A stretch of 64,000 nucleotides of DNA from Craterostigma plantagineum (GCA_027422505.1 JAPQWV010000018.1:18184001-18248000); one strand, 5' to 3'; counted from the first letter of the stretch, positions 11,395 through 21,583 are shown. Notes: generated by a model from the letters alone, not told the origin. Numbers and translations are program-made.

Positions 11395-12168
11395 TGATGC
11401 CGCCGAAAAATGGATCTACCGCGTCGGACGACTAACAGACTTCTTCCCGCCTAGATTCCACCGCGCAAGTTACCTAATCACTCGAAAACAGGATAAGGGT
11501 TGGGGGTCGTTTGCCCTCTTGCCTAGGTCAAGAGGGTAATCTCCATGTTCCAGGTGTAAAGTGGCATAAAAAGTGATGTGTAGTGTGTGTCTGTGAGTAA
11601 TTAATTGGACAGAGTAACGGTAGGATACGCGAGAAGAGACCTCCCGTTCTTGAGTGTGTTGGTAGTATTTATAGGCTTCTGCCCTTGGGCGGTTTTCCAA
11701 CGGTTGAGACCCACGTTCTGCGATCCTAGGGGTCGAGCTTCCTTTTCGCTCATGATGGCACGTTTCCTAAACCTATCGAGTGTCAGGCGGTTATTCTGCA
11801 CGTCTTATTTGCATCATCGTGGGCAAATCGTGGTAGTTTTCGAGTCGGATGACCGCTACTCTCGAGGGCAAGGCCTTCCCTCGGACTCGGGAATTATACC
11901 CGAGTCCTTCCTTTCCTCTCGGGTAGCTTCCTGGAGTGTTTTCGAGGGTACGAGTCCCTCGGATGGAGCGCCCGATGATCTCCTTATGCTTACGTTCCGA
12001 GGGGACGAGTCCCTCGGATGGAGCGCCCGAGGATCTCCTTATGCTTACGTTCCGAGGGGCTTGGTTCTTCGTCGCAGGTGTTGTCCTATGGTCCTCGAAT
12101 GAGGTTGTTAGGTTAGTTGAGATGGGTCGGGTGTTTTGCCGCGGGGTCGATTAGACCCGAGGGTAACA
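11395..12168 (-). repeat. 5' LTR of the Tat element (774 bp)
   Basis: Partner of 977-1695. It is 55 bp longer because the block around CGAGTCCCTCGGATGG (about 11950-12004) is tandemly duplicated to about 12059. Flanked by AATGT at 12169-12173. Confidence 0.95.
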
Positions 12169-12699
12169 AATGTTTTTTTCCATGTTAATTAATGAAGGGT
12201 CTGCATAAATTGATACATGTAATCCTTGTTCTTCGTTGACGTCTTTATTGTACCATTATTTAGTTATTATATATGATTTTATATAAGGCTGTTAAAAATC
12301 GGCCAAACCCGCCAACCCGACATGAATCGAATTCGAAAATAGCAGGTTCGGGTTGGCATTTTTGACCTGTTTACGTAAACGGGTAAACTCCGAACCCAAC
12401 CCAATTATTAAGTGGGTCAGGTTAGGGTTCGGATTTTCAACCCGAAATCAACCCATTTAACCCGAATAATATATAGTATTAAAATATTATTAATATATAA
12501 AATAAAATGATTAACCCTAACTCTCTATCCACTCTCACGCTCACATATGATGTTTTTAGAAAAAATTGCATTAGTTCTTCCTTTTTTGTTTAATTTGGAT
12601 TTATAATTCTGTTAATTTTGTTATTTTCTTTTTTCTTTTTAAATTTTAGATGGGTTGACGGGTTGGTAGATTGGGTTAGGGTTAAAGCAGGTTGGGTTT

Positions 12700-13341
12700 T
12701 GTTGGGTTATTTGGGCTCCCAACTATGTGGATAAAAGCCCGATTCGCAGCCCACTTAACACCTAAAAACTAGTACAGCTAATGCATCATCATGATTGGGA
12801 TCCACCTACTAAAAGGTGAGATCGATCGTGCCCTCAAAAATCCAAGAAAAAAGAAAATAATTTCTGCAACTTTTCTATCCAGCGACAGATTCGGATTTCT
12901 CACATTTGGAGGGGCAAACGTTGTCCGATTGGCCTGAAATTTCAGGATAAGGTAGAAGACTCATTGATCTTCATTCTCCCCAAAGGGTTTTTCATTTCGA
13001 GGTCTGTACTGTGAGTTACGAATTTCTGAAGTCTGCTGCGATTTTCTGTGACGAATTTGGTGTTTTGATCTTGTTTTGAGTTGTGGTGCTTTTGGAGCTT
13101 TGATTTGGTGTTCATAGCTCGTGTGGCTGTGTTGTGGGTGTAATCTTGCTGTAATCGAAGTGGTGATAGTGGATTTTGGATCGTTTGATCCCGTGGTTTT
13201 TACCCCGTCGAATTTGAAGGGGGTTTTCCACGTTATATTGCCGTGTTATTTCCATTTTTCCGTTGCGTTGATAATTCTTGGGCTGCCGATAAGCGTTCGC
13301 TGCCATAATATTTTGTTCGTTTATACCGTCCGATCCTAACA
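12700..13341 (+). repeat. 5' LTR of young copia element (642 bp)
   Basis: TGTTGGGTTATTTGG at the start, CGATCCTAACA at the end. Appears identical to 17340-17981. Confidence 0.96.
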
Positions 13342-13344
13342 GAG

Positions 13345-13362
13345 TGGTATCAGAGCTTGGGG
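13345..13362 (+). other. Primer-binding site, initiator tRNA-Met type
   Basis: TGGTATCAGAGCTTGGGG starts three bases after the LTR; TGGTATCAGAGC complements the 3' end of plant initiator tRNA-Met. Confidence 0.9.
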
Positions 13363-13394
13363 TTGGTTTGTCGGTATTCTTTGATAAGTGCAGG

Positions 13395-15314
13395 ATGGAG
13401 GCGAATCTAAATAGAATGGTTTGTTTGAACGGCGCAAATTATCACAAGTGGAAAGGCAAGATGAAAGATCTACTATTTGTGAAGAATTTGCATCTTCCTG
13501 TCTTCGCTTTATCAAAGCCCGATTCAAAAACTGATGAGCAATGGGAATTCGAGCACCTTCAAGTATGTGGTTTTATTCGGCAATGGGTTGAAGACAATGT
13601 GTTGAATCATATCGTGAATGAGACGCATGCAAAGTCGTTGTGGGAAAAGCTTGAGATGTTATATGCTTCCAAAACAGGTAACAATAAATTGTTTCTTTTG
13701 AAGCAGGCGATGCATTTGCGATATCAAGAAAACACGTCCATTTCAGACCACATCAATGAGTTTCAAGGGTGTTTTGATCAGTTGTTTGGCATGGGCGTTA
13801 AGTTTGAATCGGAGGTTCTCGGTTTATGGCTGCTAAATACTCTTCCTGATTCTTGGGAAAGTTTTAGAGTTTCGTTGACCAATTCGGCCCCCAATGGTTT
13901 GGTAACCTTAGAGTACGTCAAGAGCGGCGTTTTGAACGAGGAGGTGAGAAGGAAAACGCAAGGTACTTCGTCACATTCTGAGGTGCTGGTTACTGAAGAT
14001 AGGGGGAGAAGTAGATATACGGGCCAGGGTTCTAACAACCGAGGCAAGAGCAGAGGAAGAAGCAAGTCAAGATCGAAATATAAGGATCTTGAGTGTCATC
14101 ACTGTGGGAAGAAAGGACATATCAAGAGATATTGCTATAAGTTGAAGAAGGAGCAGTCGAAGAAGAATGTTGACGACGGTGATGCTCGCGTGAATACCAC
14201 CACTACTCCAGATAGCCTTGTTATTGTCTATGACGATGAGGGAATCAATCTTGTGAAAGGCGAGACTAGTTGGGTCTTGGACAGCGGTGCAGCTTATCAT
14301 GTTACGGCTAATCGGAAATTCTTTGCATCATATACTCCGGGCGATTTTGGAGTCTTGAAGATGGGCAATGATGGTTTAGCGAAGGTGATAGGTGTTGGTA
14401 CTATTTGTTTGGACACAGGATTGGGTTCGAAGTTGGTATTGAAGGAGGTCAGACATGCTCCTGATGTTCGATTGCATCTCATTTCTACTGGAAAGCTTGA
14501 TGATGAGGGTTATTCTTGCCACTTTGGTGATGGAATTTGGAAGATCACTCGAGGCTCTTTGATTGTGGCTCGTGGTAAGAAATTTTCAAATTTGTATTGG
14601 CTCAATACTAATGTTTCTGCTAGTGTTGTGAACGCAGTTGATAGCGGGAATTCTTCGAGTCTTTGGCATCGGAGATTGAGTCATATTAGCGAGAAAGGGC
14701 TCGATTGTTTGGCCAAGAAGAATTTACTTCCCGGTTTGAAAGGCGCTAAGCTAGACAGATGTGTGCATTGCTTAGCTGGAAAGCAGAAACGGGTTTCTTT
14801 TCATCATCATCCACCTCACAAGAAGGACGCTTTGCTTGAGTTAGTTCACTCAGATGTTTGCGGTCCTTTGAAGGTGAAGTCATTTGGAGGTGCTTCTTAT
14901 TTTGTCACATTTATTGATGATCATTCACGAAAGTTATGGGTTCGCACTTTGAAGTCAAAGGATCAGGTACTTGACGCTTTTATTGAGTTTCATGTTTCTG
15001 TTGAGCGCGAGACAGGGAAGAAGTTGAAGTGCATCAGAACGGACAACGGAGGTGAATATCGCGGGCCATTTGATGCTTATTGTCGACGATATGGTATTCG
15101 GCATCAGAAAACACCTCCTAAGACTCCTCAGTTGAATGGTTTGGCTGAACGAATGAACAGGACATTGATGGAGAGAGTCAGATGCTTATTGTCAGAAGCA
15201 AAGTTACCTCAACATTTCTGGGGTGAGGCCTTACTTACAGTTACTCGTATTATTAATTTGACTCCTGCAGTTGCCTTGCAGGGCGATGTTCCTGACACAA
15301 GTCTGGTATGGTAA
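13395..15314 (+). CDS. Copia polyprotein, gag-protease-integrase part
   Basis: ATG at 13395 (MEANLNRMVCLNG) is chosen because the frame upstream only contains a non-ATG codon inside the primer-binding site. Gag of the UBN2/Retrotran_gag_2 type occupies about residues 20-190; a CCHC zinc knuckle (CHHCGKKGHIKRYC) is near residue 234; the aspartic protease motif WVLDSGAAYHV is near 292; the pre-integrase zinc region (LWHRRLSH ... CVHCLAGK) starts near 423. The integrase core keeps all three acidic residues: HSDVCGP, RTDNGGEY and the Glu of AERMNRT. The frame ends in TAA at 15312-15314, shortly after the FWGEALL segment, because of a one-base shift; the rest of the polyprotein continues in the +1 frame. 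Confidence 0.92.
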   Translation: MEANLNRMVCLNGANYHKWKGKMKDLLFVKNLHLPVFALSKPDSKTDEQWEFEHLQVCGFIRQWVEDNVLNHIVNETHAKSLWEKLEMLYASKTGNNKLFLLKQAMHLRYQENTSISDHINEFQGCFDQLFGMGVKFESEVLGLWLLNTLPDSWESFRVSLTNSAPNGLVTLEYVKSGVLNEEVRRKTQGTSSHSEVLVTEDRGRSRYTGQGSNNRGKSRGRSKSRSKYKDLECHHCGKKGHIKRYCYKLKKEQSKKNVDDGDARVNTTTTPDSLVIVYDDEGINLVKGETSWVLDSGAAYHVTANRKFFASYTPGDFGVLKMGNDGLAKVIGVGTICLDTGLGSKLVLKEVRHAPDVRLHLISTGKLDDEGYSCHFGDGIWKITRGSLIVARGKKFSNLYWLNTNVSASVVNAVDSGNSSSLWHRRLSHISEKGLDCLAKKNLLPGLKGAKLDRCVHCLAGKQKRVSFHHHPPHKKDALLELVHSDVCGPLKVKSFGGASYFVTFIDDHSRKLWVRTLKSKDQVLDAFIEFHVSVERETGKKLKCIRTDNGGEYRGPFDAYCRRYGIRHQKTPPKTPQLNGLAERMNRTLMERVRCLLSEAKLPQHFWGEALLTVTRIINLTPAVALQGDVPDTSLVW

Positions 15315-17322
15315 GGATGTCTTATATGACCACTTGAGAGTTTTCGGGTGCAAGTGTTTTGTCCACGTCCCAAGAGATGAAAGGTCGAAGTTGGATGCAA
15401 AAGCAAGACAATGCATTTTCCTTGGCTATGGCGATGACGAGTTTGGCTACAGATGTTATGATCCTGTTGATAAGAAGCTTATCAGAAGCCGTGATGTTAT
15501 CTTTATGGAGGATCAGACTATTGAGGATATCGAGAAGTCAGAAAAGCCTGTTATTCAGAATGACCACTTAATTGATTTGGATCATCTACTTACACCAAAT
15601 CCAGGTGAAGCTGAGAATCAACTCGATGATCATGTTGCTGATGATGTTGCTCAGCAGGAGGAGACACATGTTGACTTGCCAGAACCTTCTGTTAGAAGAT
15701 CTACGAGAGAGAGGCGACCTTCTACTCGTTATTCATCCGATGAGTTCGTACTTCTTTCTAGTGAAGGTGAGCCAGAGAGTTACGATGAAGCTATTCATAG
15801 TCCAGATGGACACAAGTGGATTGCTTCTATGAAAGACGAGATGGATTCTTTACGAGTAAATGACACGTATGAATTGGTGGAGCTTCCTAAAGGTAAAAGG
15901 GCCTTGAAGAACAGGTGGATTTACAAGGTGAAGCATGAAGAGCACTCACTTTCTCCCAGATTTAAATCCAGGTTGGTTGTCAAAGGTTTCAGTCAGAAGC
16001 AGGGGATCGACTTTAGTGAGATTTTTTCGCCAGTTGTAAAAATGACATCTATCCGTGTCGTTTTGGGCTTGGCAGCTAGTCTTGATTTTGAGATTGAACA
16101 GATGGATGTCAAGACTGCTTTTCTTCATGGTGACCTTGATGAAGAAATTTATATGGAGCAACCCGAGGGTTTCGTTCAGAAAGAAAAGGAGAATTACGTC
16201 TGCAAATTGAAAAAGAGCTTGTACGGCTTGAAACAAGCTCCGAGGCAATGGTATAAGAAGTTTGAGTCGGTGATGATTCAAGAAGGTTATAAGAAGAATG
16301 ATACTGACCATTGTGTTTTTATGCAGAGATTCCCGGATGACGATATCATCATTTTATTACTTTATGTTGATGACATGCTTATTGTAGGTTCTTCGCCATC
16401 TCGAATTTACAACTTAAAGAAGGACTTGAGCAAGCATTTCTCGATGAAGGATTTGGGGCCGGCTCAATGCATTCTTGGGATGACGATCACACGTGACCGA
16501 AAGAACAAGAAATTGTGGTTATCTCAAGAAAAGTATATCGAAAAGGTACTGCAACGCTTTAGCATGGAGAGAGCTAAACCGGTTAGTACTCCTCTTGCTA
16601 CCTTTATTAGATTGAGCATGACACAGTGTCCTACAGACGAGAAAGAAAAAGAAGTTATGGATCGAGTTCCCTATTCATCTGTCGTTGGTAGTCTTATGTA
16701 TGCTATGGTGTGTACCAGACCCGATTTAGCTCATGCAGTTGGAGTTGTTAGTAGATTCATGTCTAATCCAGGGAAAGAGCATTGGAATGCTGTGAAATGG
16801 ATTTTGAGATATCTCCGAGGTACGTCCAACATGAGATTGTGTTTCGGTTCTGACGAGCCTATTCTTGTTGGTTATACAGATTCAGATCTGGGTGGAGATG
16901 TGGATACGAGGAAATCTACTTCGGGTTATTTGATTACATTTGCAGGGGGAGCTGTATCTTGGCAGTCCAGACTTCAAAAGTGTATTGCTTTGTCTACGAC
17001 AGAAGCAGAATTTATAGCTGTTACGGAGACTTGTAAAGAGCTTCTTTGGATGAAGAACTTCATGAGTGAGCTTGGTTTTGATCAGCAAAGGTATGTCTTA
17101 TTCTGTGAGATTCATCTCAGTAAGAATCCGACGTTTCACGGGAAGTCGAAGCATATTGATATGCGTTATCATTGGATTCGTGAGATTTTGGATTCCAAGC
17201 AGCTTGAAGTTGAGAAGATTCATACCGATGATAATGGAGCTGATATGATGACTAAGTCATTGGTGAGATCGAAGTTTGAAGCTTGTCGTACGATCGCCGG
17301 TTTGGCGATTTCCTCCACATAG
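15298..17322 (+). CDS. Copia polyprotein, RT-RNase H part (shifted frame)
   Basis: Direct continuation of the upstream ORF after a one-base shift; there is no start codon of its own that I would trust. It resumes at VWYGKDV and HLRVFGCKCFVHVP (integrase C-terminal region), then the reverse transcriptase with DVKTAFLHGDLDEEIYMEQP, SLYGLKQAPRQWYKKF and the catalytic YVDDML at about 16363. RNase H follows: GYTDSDLGGD, SWQSRLQKCIALSTTEAEF, then the KHIDMRYHWIRE segment. Stop TAG at 17320-17322, five bases before the polypurine tract. All catalytic residues are present, so a translational or sequencing explanation for the break is worth testing. Confidence 0.92.
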   Translation, partial: QVWYGKDVLYDHLRVFGCKCFVHVPRDERSKLDAKARQCIFLGYGDDEFGYRCYDPVDKKLIRSRDVIFMEDQTIEDIEKSEKPVIQNDHLIDLDHLLTPNPGEAENQLDDHVADDVAQQEETHVDLPEPSVRRSTRERRPSTRYSSDEFVLLSSEGEPESYDEAIHSPDGHKWIASMKDEMDSLRVNDTYELVELPKGKRALKNRWIYKVKHEEHSLSPRFKSRLVVKGFSQKQGIDFSEIFSPVVKMTSIRVVLGLAASLDFEIEQMDVKTAFLHGDLDEEIYMEQPEGFVQKEKENYVCKLKKSLYGLKQAPRQWYKKFESVMIQEGYKKNDTDHCVFMQRFPDDDIIILLLYVDDMLIVGSSPSRIYNLKKDLSKHFSMKDLGPAQCILGMTITRDRKNKKLWLSQEKYIEKVLQRFSMERAKPVSTPLATFIRLSMTQCPTDEKEKEVMDRVPYSSVVGSLMYAMVCTRPDLAHAVGVVSRFMSNPGKEHWNAVKWILRYLRGTSNMRLCFGSDEPILVGYTDSDLGGDVDTRKSTSGYLITFAGGAVSWQSRLQKCIALSTTEAEFIAVTETCKELLWMKNFMSELGFDQQRYVLFCEIHLSKNPTFHGKSKHIDMRYHWIREILDSKQLEVEKIHTDDNGADMMTKSLVRSKFEACRTIAGLAISST

Positions 17323-17326
17323 TCGT

Positions 17327-17336
17327 GAGGGGGGAG
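17327..17336 (+). other. Polypurine tract of young copia element
   Basis: GAGGGGGGAG three bases before the 3' LTR. Confidence 0.85.
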
Positions 17337-17339
17337 ATT

Positions 17340-17981
17340 TGTTGGGTTATTTGGGCTCCCAACTATGTGGATAAAAGCCCGATTCGCAGCCCACTTAACA
17401 CCTAAAAACTAGTACAGCTAATGCATCATCATGATTGGGATCCACCTACTAAAAGGTGAGATCGATCGTGCCCTCAAAAATCCAAGAAAAAAGAAAATAA
17501 TTTCTGCAACTTTTCTATCCAGCGACAGATTCGGATTTCTCACATTTGGAGGGGCAAACGTTGTCCGATTGGCCTGAAATTTCAGGATAAGGTAGAAGAC
17601 TCATTGATCTTCATTCTCCCCAAAGGGTTTTTCATTTCGAGGTCTGTACTGTGAGTTACGAATTTCTGAAGTCTGCTGCGATTTTCTGTGACGAATTTGG
17701 TGTTTTGATCTTGTTTTGAGTTGTGGTGCTTTTGGAGCTTTGATTTGGTGTTCATAGCTCGTGTGGCTGTGTTGTGGGTGTAATCTTGCTGTAATCGAAG
17801 TGGTGATAGTGGATTTTGGATCGTTTGATCCCGTGGTTTTTACCCCGTCGAATTTGAAGGGGGTTTTCCACGTTATATTGCCGTGTTATTTCCATTTTTC
17901 CGTTGCGTTGATAATTCTTGGGCTGCCGATAAGCGTTCGCTGCCATAATATTTTGTTCGTTTATACCGTCCGATCCTAACA
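17340..17981 (+). repeat. 3' LTR of young copia element (642 bp)
   Basis: Same length and, by line-by-line comparison, same sequence as 12700-13341. Confidence 0.96.
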
Positions 17982-18111
17982 GGTTTCGGTGTGATTTTCA
18001 ACCTGTTTAAGTAAACATGTCAGGTCAGGGTTGAAGTTTTCAACCCGTTTATTAAACGGGTTGAACCCGAAGGTGACCCAACCCGACCTGTTTACCACCC
18101 CTAATTTTATA

Positions 18112-18647
18112 CCATGAAGGACCAGTGTAAGCTATATTGGTATATCGTGTTGTGGTTTCACGGTTCAATGAAATTTTATTCGAAACTGGATGTGTGTCTA
18201 GTACTATCTACCAATTTTATTCAATATTTACATCATTCTCCACCAGGTATTTTAAAGAATGTGTACATATGTTCGTTCACTCAATTTTCACATACTTATA
18301 AAGATGCGTATTTTATTAGGTATTGTGTTGCATGAACAAAAGGGATAGTACAGGATAATAAGTCCTACTGACACTTGCATGTTATTCCAGAATTGTTGTG
18401 GTATACCAAATGTAGGCATGAATAGAAATACTTCATTATTTTGTGTCGTAATTTCTAGCCTTGTGGGTCTGTCTAGGATGAACTTCAAGATTTATTATAG
18501 TTTTACATTTTGTAGATTGATTGAAATGTTATTCACTATATATCAGAGAGATTTCTTACAATTGAAGATTGACTTTCAATCATCGGAAATAGCAGCAAAC
18601 AAAATGGCGAGTAAAGCATCATTTTCTATTCACCATGCGCTACCTAT
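18112..18647. other. AT-rich host DNA, no gene recognised
   Basis: Lies between the hAT element and the first formin exon fragment. It may be a formin intron. The segment near 18548-18600 (ACAATTGAAGATTGACTTTC) could be a decayed FH2 exon but cannot be shown. Confidence 0.4.
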
Positions 18648-18707
18648 GTCAGGAATTCATCCAAGCTGAAAGAAATATCTAAACGAGTTTTGTATCTCGG
18701 AATAATC
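18648..18707 (+). pseudogene. Formin FH2 exon fragment, duplicate copy
   Basis: Twenty codons reading VRNSSKLKEISKRVLYLGII, matching the FH2 segment that in plant formins normally reads RNS.KLK.IM..ILYLGN. The same exon occurs again at 20724-20770/21592-21611 with few changes. Here the splice acceptor AG is lost (TAT|GTCAGG instead of TAG|GTCAGG) and the frame stops soon after. Confidence 0.7.
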
Positions 18708-18819
18708 ATCACTATTTTTTTTTTTCAGTTTTTCCTCCAACTGGCGAAGGTTCCGCGACTGGAATCTAAATTAAGGGTTTTCCTCCAACTGGCGAAGGTT
18801 CCGGCGGAATCTTACAAAT

Positions 18820-18831
18820 TGGTATCAGAGC
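18820..18831 (+). other. Primer-binding site, initiator tRNA-Met type
   Basis: TGGTATCAGAGC, three bases after the left LTR remnant. Confidence 0.85.
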
Positions 18832-18850
18832 CGACGGTTATCGGACAACG

Positions 18851-20092
18851 ATGAATATTAACACTATTAATGCTCGAATCAAGGAGAAGACACCTTACCT
18901 CTTCGATGGATCGGAACCCAAAGCATGGCTCCAAAGGTGCGGGAATATTTCAACTTCTAACCACCATCAAGGAAGGAGACAAGGTTCGAATTGTCTATCT
19001 ATACATTGAAGGTAATGCTAAGGACTGGTATTTAGAGTTTTTTGGCAATAAGAATAAGGATTCTCTGACTTGGAACGATTTCAGTGATGCTGTGCTCGAT
19101 AAATTTGATCATGTGGAGTTGGTTGATGATGAAGATGAATCTGGCTTGGTTGATGAGGTCTTAATGTTGGATGACGATGTTACTGATGATATATGTATGG
19201 AATCCGAACTGGATCATTCTCCAGTGTTGGTTGATGAGATGGCTGTGTTGGATGATGCTAGTATTAAGGGTGTTATATCTGATGAACTGTCGTTAGTTAA
19301 CAGCGAATGTGTTGCTACGTATAAATTGGAGTTGAGCGGTGCGGCCTTGTCAATGTTGATTGTGCAAGATTCACTCATGGTGGTTGATGAATCCGTGTTA
19401 GGCGACGAGGAGTTTGCACGAGCTGACGTTCTTGAAGGGCGTGAACGAGTTTTATTATATCGAAATATGATATTCGATCGAGGACGATGGGAAGACGAGC
19501 GGCTACATGTGGAAGACTTCCGTAACCTACCGTTTGATCGAGGGCGTTGGTGCATATTTGAAAGAGCCAAGGTGTGCACTTCGATCGAAGAAAATCTGCA
19601 GCAAGGCGGGGCCATTTGCTGTTCAAGGACTAGCAAAACAGTACCACCCTCGCGAACGACGAAAAGGCGCTACAGCTATAGCATTACTTAGGTGGTATGG
19701 TAAGCGGCTGCTTGTTGGCAAGAACTTGAGTTTACCATTCGATCGAGGAAAATGCAACGTTGATGTAGCAATAATTGGGAGAAAACGGATGGTACCCCAC
19801 AAAGTTCAACCGAGGAATGGTATTGGCTATATGTCGCTGTGAACTCCAAAAGTTGGTTGGTGACTATCGATGAGATGCGAGACTACTCTGTTGAAAGCAG
19901 GCTTACATCGGCTGCGGATAGATTGCTTGACGTACAAATTCAAGGACGTCGTTGTATCATCGAAAGGACGATGGCTAACTTACCGTTCGACCGAGGGGAA
20001 GGAAGCATAAGTGTACTTGAGGCTTTGCTTTTCCCTTTCGATCGTGGAAAGCGTGAACGAAAGGTAGCAGATGATGGCCGTGCTTCCAATTG
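18851..20092 (+). pseudogene. Gag-like ORF with acidic and FDRG-repeat regions
   Basis: ATG at 18851 (MNINTINARIKEK) opens a retrotransposon gag domain: YLFDGSEPKAWLQRCG, then, after a frameshift near 18945, VYLYIEGNAKDWYLEFF and SLTWNDFSDAVLDKF. The main frame (18870-19691) continues as a very acidic Asp/Glu/Val-rich stretch. From about 19467 a short motif, FDRG preceded by Pro or Ile, recurs five times in shifting frames (IFDRGRW, PFDRGRW, PFDRGKC, PFDRGEG, PFDRGKR). No zinc knuckle and no pol motifs are present. Function of the FDRG region is unknown. Confidence 0.6.
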
Positions 20093-20165
20093 AACATTAT
20101 CGTCCTCATGCCCGGAGTCCACTTTCACATCCTCGAGGACGAGGATGTCTTCAACGGAGGGGTTA

Positions 20166-20575
20166 TGTTAGGACCCGAAAAATTGGTTTGGGCTCGTACA
20201 AAGTTGATAGGCTTCTAAGTGGACCAAGAGCTATTATAAATATTATATGATGTATTGGGTTATTATAGCAAGCCCAAGTATTATATTATATATACATTGT
20301 ATGCACTATCGTGAACAGTAAGCAAAAATTATCAAAGTTCTATCGTCTCTGTTCTTCTCTCAATCTCTCATCTCAATAGTCTGTTCTTCCTCAAACCTTC
20401 TATCTATTCTTCTATGTTCTGTTCGTCATCTGATCTTCTATGTTCTTCTTTTGATCTTCTCTGTTCTTCATCTCGTCTCTAAATTGGTTCATAGATACTA
20501 CATACTAGCACGCACATCAGCTGTTCGACAGAAAGCTCAAGTAAGAAACTGCAGAAATTCCGGCGGGATCTTACA
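20166..20575 (+). repeat. Right LTR of the gag-only element (410 bp)
   Basis: Begins TGTTAGGACCCG just after a purine stretch (ACGGAGGGG) and ends GGCGGGATCTTACA, matching the end of the left LTR remnant. Contains a TATA-like run near 20282 and TTCTTCTCTC-rich leader. Confidence 0.8.
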
Positions 20576-20770
20576 CAATTCCTTCTCTTCCAAGTGTCCG
20601 AGTTCAGAAAAAACTTGGATACCGTTAAAGCAGCTTGCAACGAGGTAAACCTTCCCAAAGACTAGAACTAGATAGATTTCCTCATTTGCTTGAGGGATAT
20701 TATTACCTTCATGCACTGGCTAGGTCAGGAATTCATCCAAGCTGAAAGAAATATTTAAACGAGTTTTGTA

Positions 20771-21583
20771 AAGTGTTGTAAAATTCAGCCTAGGCGACGC
20801 CTAAGCGATAATCGGCCCCCACCGAGGCGAAAATAGGCTATATGCCCGGTTATTTGCCAAAACGATTAATCGTCCGACTACATCGAAAAGTCGGGCGACT
20901 AATACTAAAAGTCGGGCGACTTATCCGAAAAATCGGCCCAAGAATCTCAAAATTCCGGCCCAATAATTTCGAAACCCCACAAAATGTTATTACTATAACA
21001 AAATTTACCATTTGGGGTTACTCCCAAAGTAGTCAATGGCAGTCAAAGCCTGCTTTAACATGCGTTGCGGTGGGGGAGGTGTTCCCATTATATAGAAAAT
21101 CTGTACAGCTTCATACCACCAAATATCCGGTGTGGGACAAAGAGAAAATACTACTACATAGTCTATAAATAAAAAATCGTATATCAACTGAAAAAAAAAA
21201 ACAGAAATTAAACTGAAATATAAGCCTATATAAATGAAAATGGAAAATATATATAAACTGAAATTAAATTATGTAAAAAATATCATTGGAAACATAAAAA
21301 TATATAAATTGAAATAAAAAAATTGAATAACTTCTTATCCGTGAAACAAAAGTTTTGTACTAATATTATTTCATTGCATTGTTGTGATTGATATTATATA
21401 TTTAAATGCTTGGATAATTTGACACAACTTTACTTTGATAAAACTTTGCATATTTGATCTATAGAAAAATAATAATGAAAAATATATATATCGTTTAATT
21501 TCCACCTAGAAACCGCCTAGGCCTTCTAGGCGCTAGGCCCCCATCGGGCGCCCGAGTAGCGCGTAGCGTATTTTACAACATCG
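20771..21583. mobile_element. hAT-type MITE inside a formin exon
   Basis: 813 bp with 8-bp duplication GTTTTGTA on both sides (20763-20770 and 21584-21591). Ends are inverted: left ...TGTTGTAAAATTC, right read inward ...TGTTGTAAAATAC. The subterminal regions carry CCTAGGCG-type motifs, a common plant repeat; the centre is AT-rich and non-coding. The insertion lies within the Tyr codon region of an FH2 exon. Confidence 0.85.

Larger units (their letters stand above)
977..12168 (-). mobile_element. Tat-lineage Ty3/gypsy LTR retrotransposon, internally deleted
   Basis: Complete element of 11.2 kb read on the minus strand: 5' LTR at the right, 3' LTR at the left. It is bounded by the 5-bp target duplication AATGT (972-976 and 12169-12173). 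The LTRs start TG and end CA and differ by about six substitutions by eye plus one 55-bp duplication, so insertion is fairly recent. Lineage evidence: two RNase H domains (a retroviral type and a second archaeal-like type) before integrase, and long extra ORFs in antisense between integrase and the 3' LTR, both known traits of Tat elements such as Retand and Grande. Between gag and the end of RT about 2 kb of expected sequence (protease and RT catalytic core) is absent, and several frameshifts break the rest, so this copy cannot be autonomous. Confidence 0.93.
12700..17981 (+). mobile_element. Ty1/copia LTR retrotransposon, nearly intact, very young
   Basis: Complete 5.28-kb element with 5-bp duplication GGTTT (12695-12699 and 17982-17986). 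Order LTR, tRNA-Met primer site, gag, protease, integrase, RT, RNase H, polypurine tract, LTR. The LTRs are identical over all lines compared, so insertion is evolutionarily very recent. The only defect seen is a one-base frame break near 15297. Inserted inside the hAT element. Confidence 0.96.
12284..18103. mobile_element. hAT-type non-autonomous element interrupted by a copia element
   Basis: Flanked by the 8-bp target duplication ATTTTATA (12276-12283 and 18104-18111), the hAT hallmark. Without the nested copia it is about 530 bp and non-coding. Termini are imperfect inverted repeats: left TAAGGCTGTTAAAAATCGG, and the right end read inward TAGGGGTGGTAAACAGG. The interior is rich in CGGGTTGGGT-like motifs and their complements, typical of a widespread plant hAT MITE group. 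Confidence 0.85.
18727..20575 (+). mobile_element. Truncated non-autonomous LTR element with gag only
   Basis: Has a tRNA-Met primer site, a gag-like ORF and a full right LTR, but no protease, RT or integrase. Only the last part of the left LTR is recognisable (GGTTCCGGCGGAATCTTACA, to 18816), preceded by a 28-bp direct repeat containing CTCCAACTGGCGAAGG at about 18727 and 18776. The right end abuts formin exon sequence exactly at 20576. No target duplication can be found because the left LTR is missing. Confidence 0.7.

Noticed and set aside
13121..13339. Repeated 72-codon ORF at 13121 and 17761
   Set aside because: Lies in the copia LTRs and is present twice only because the LTRs are identical.
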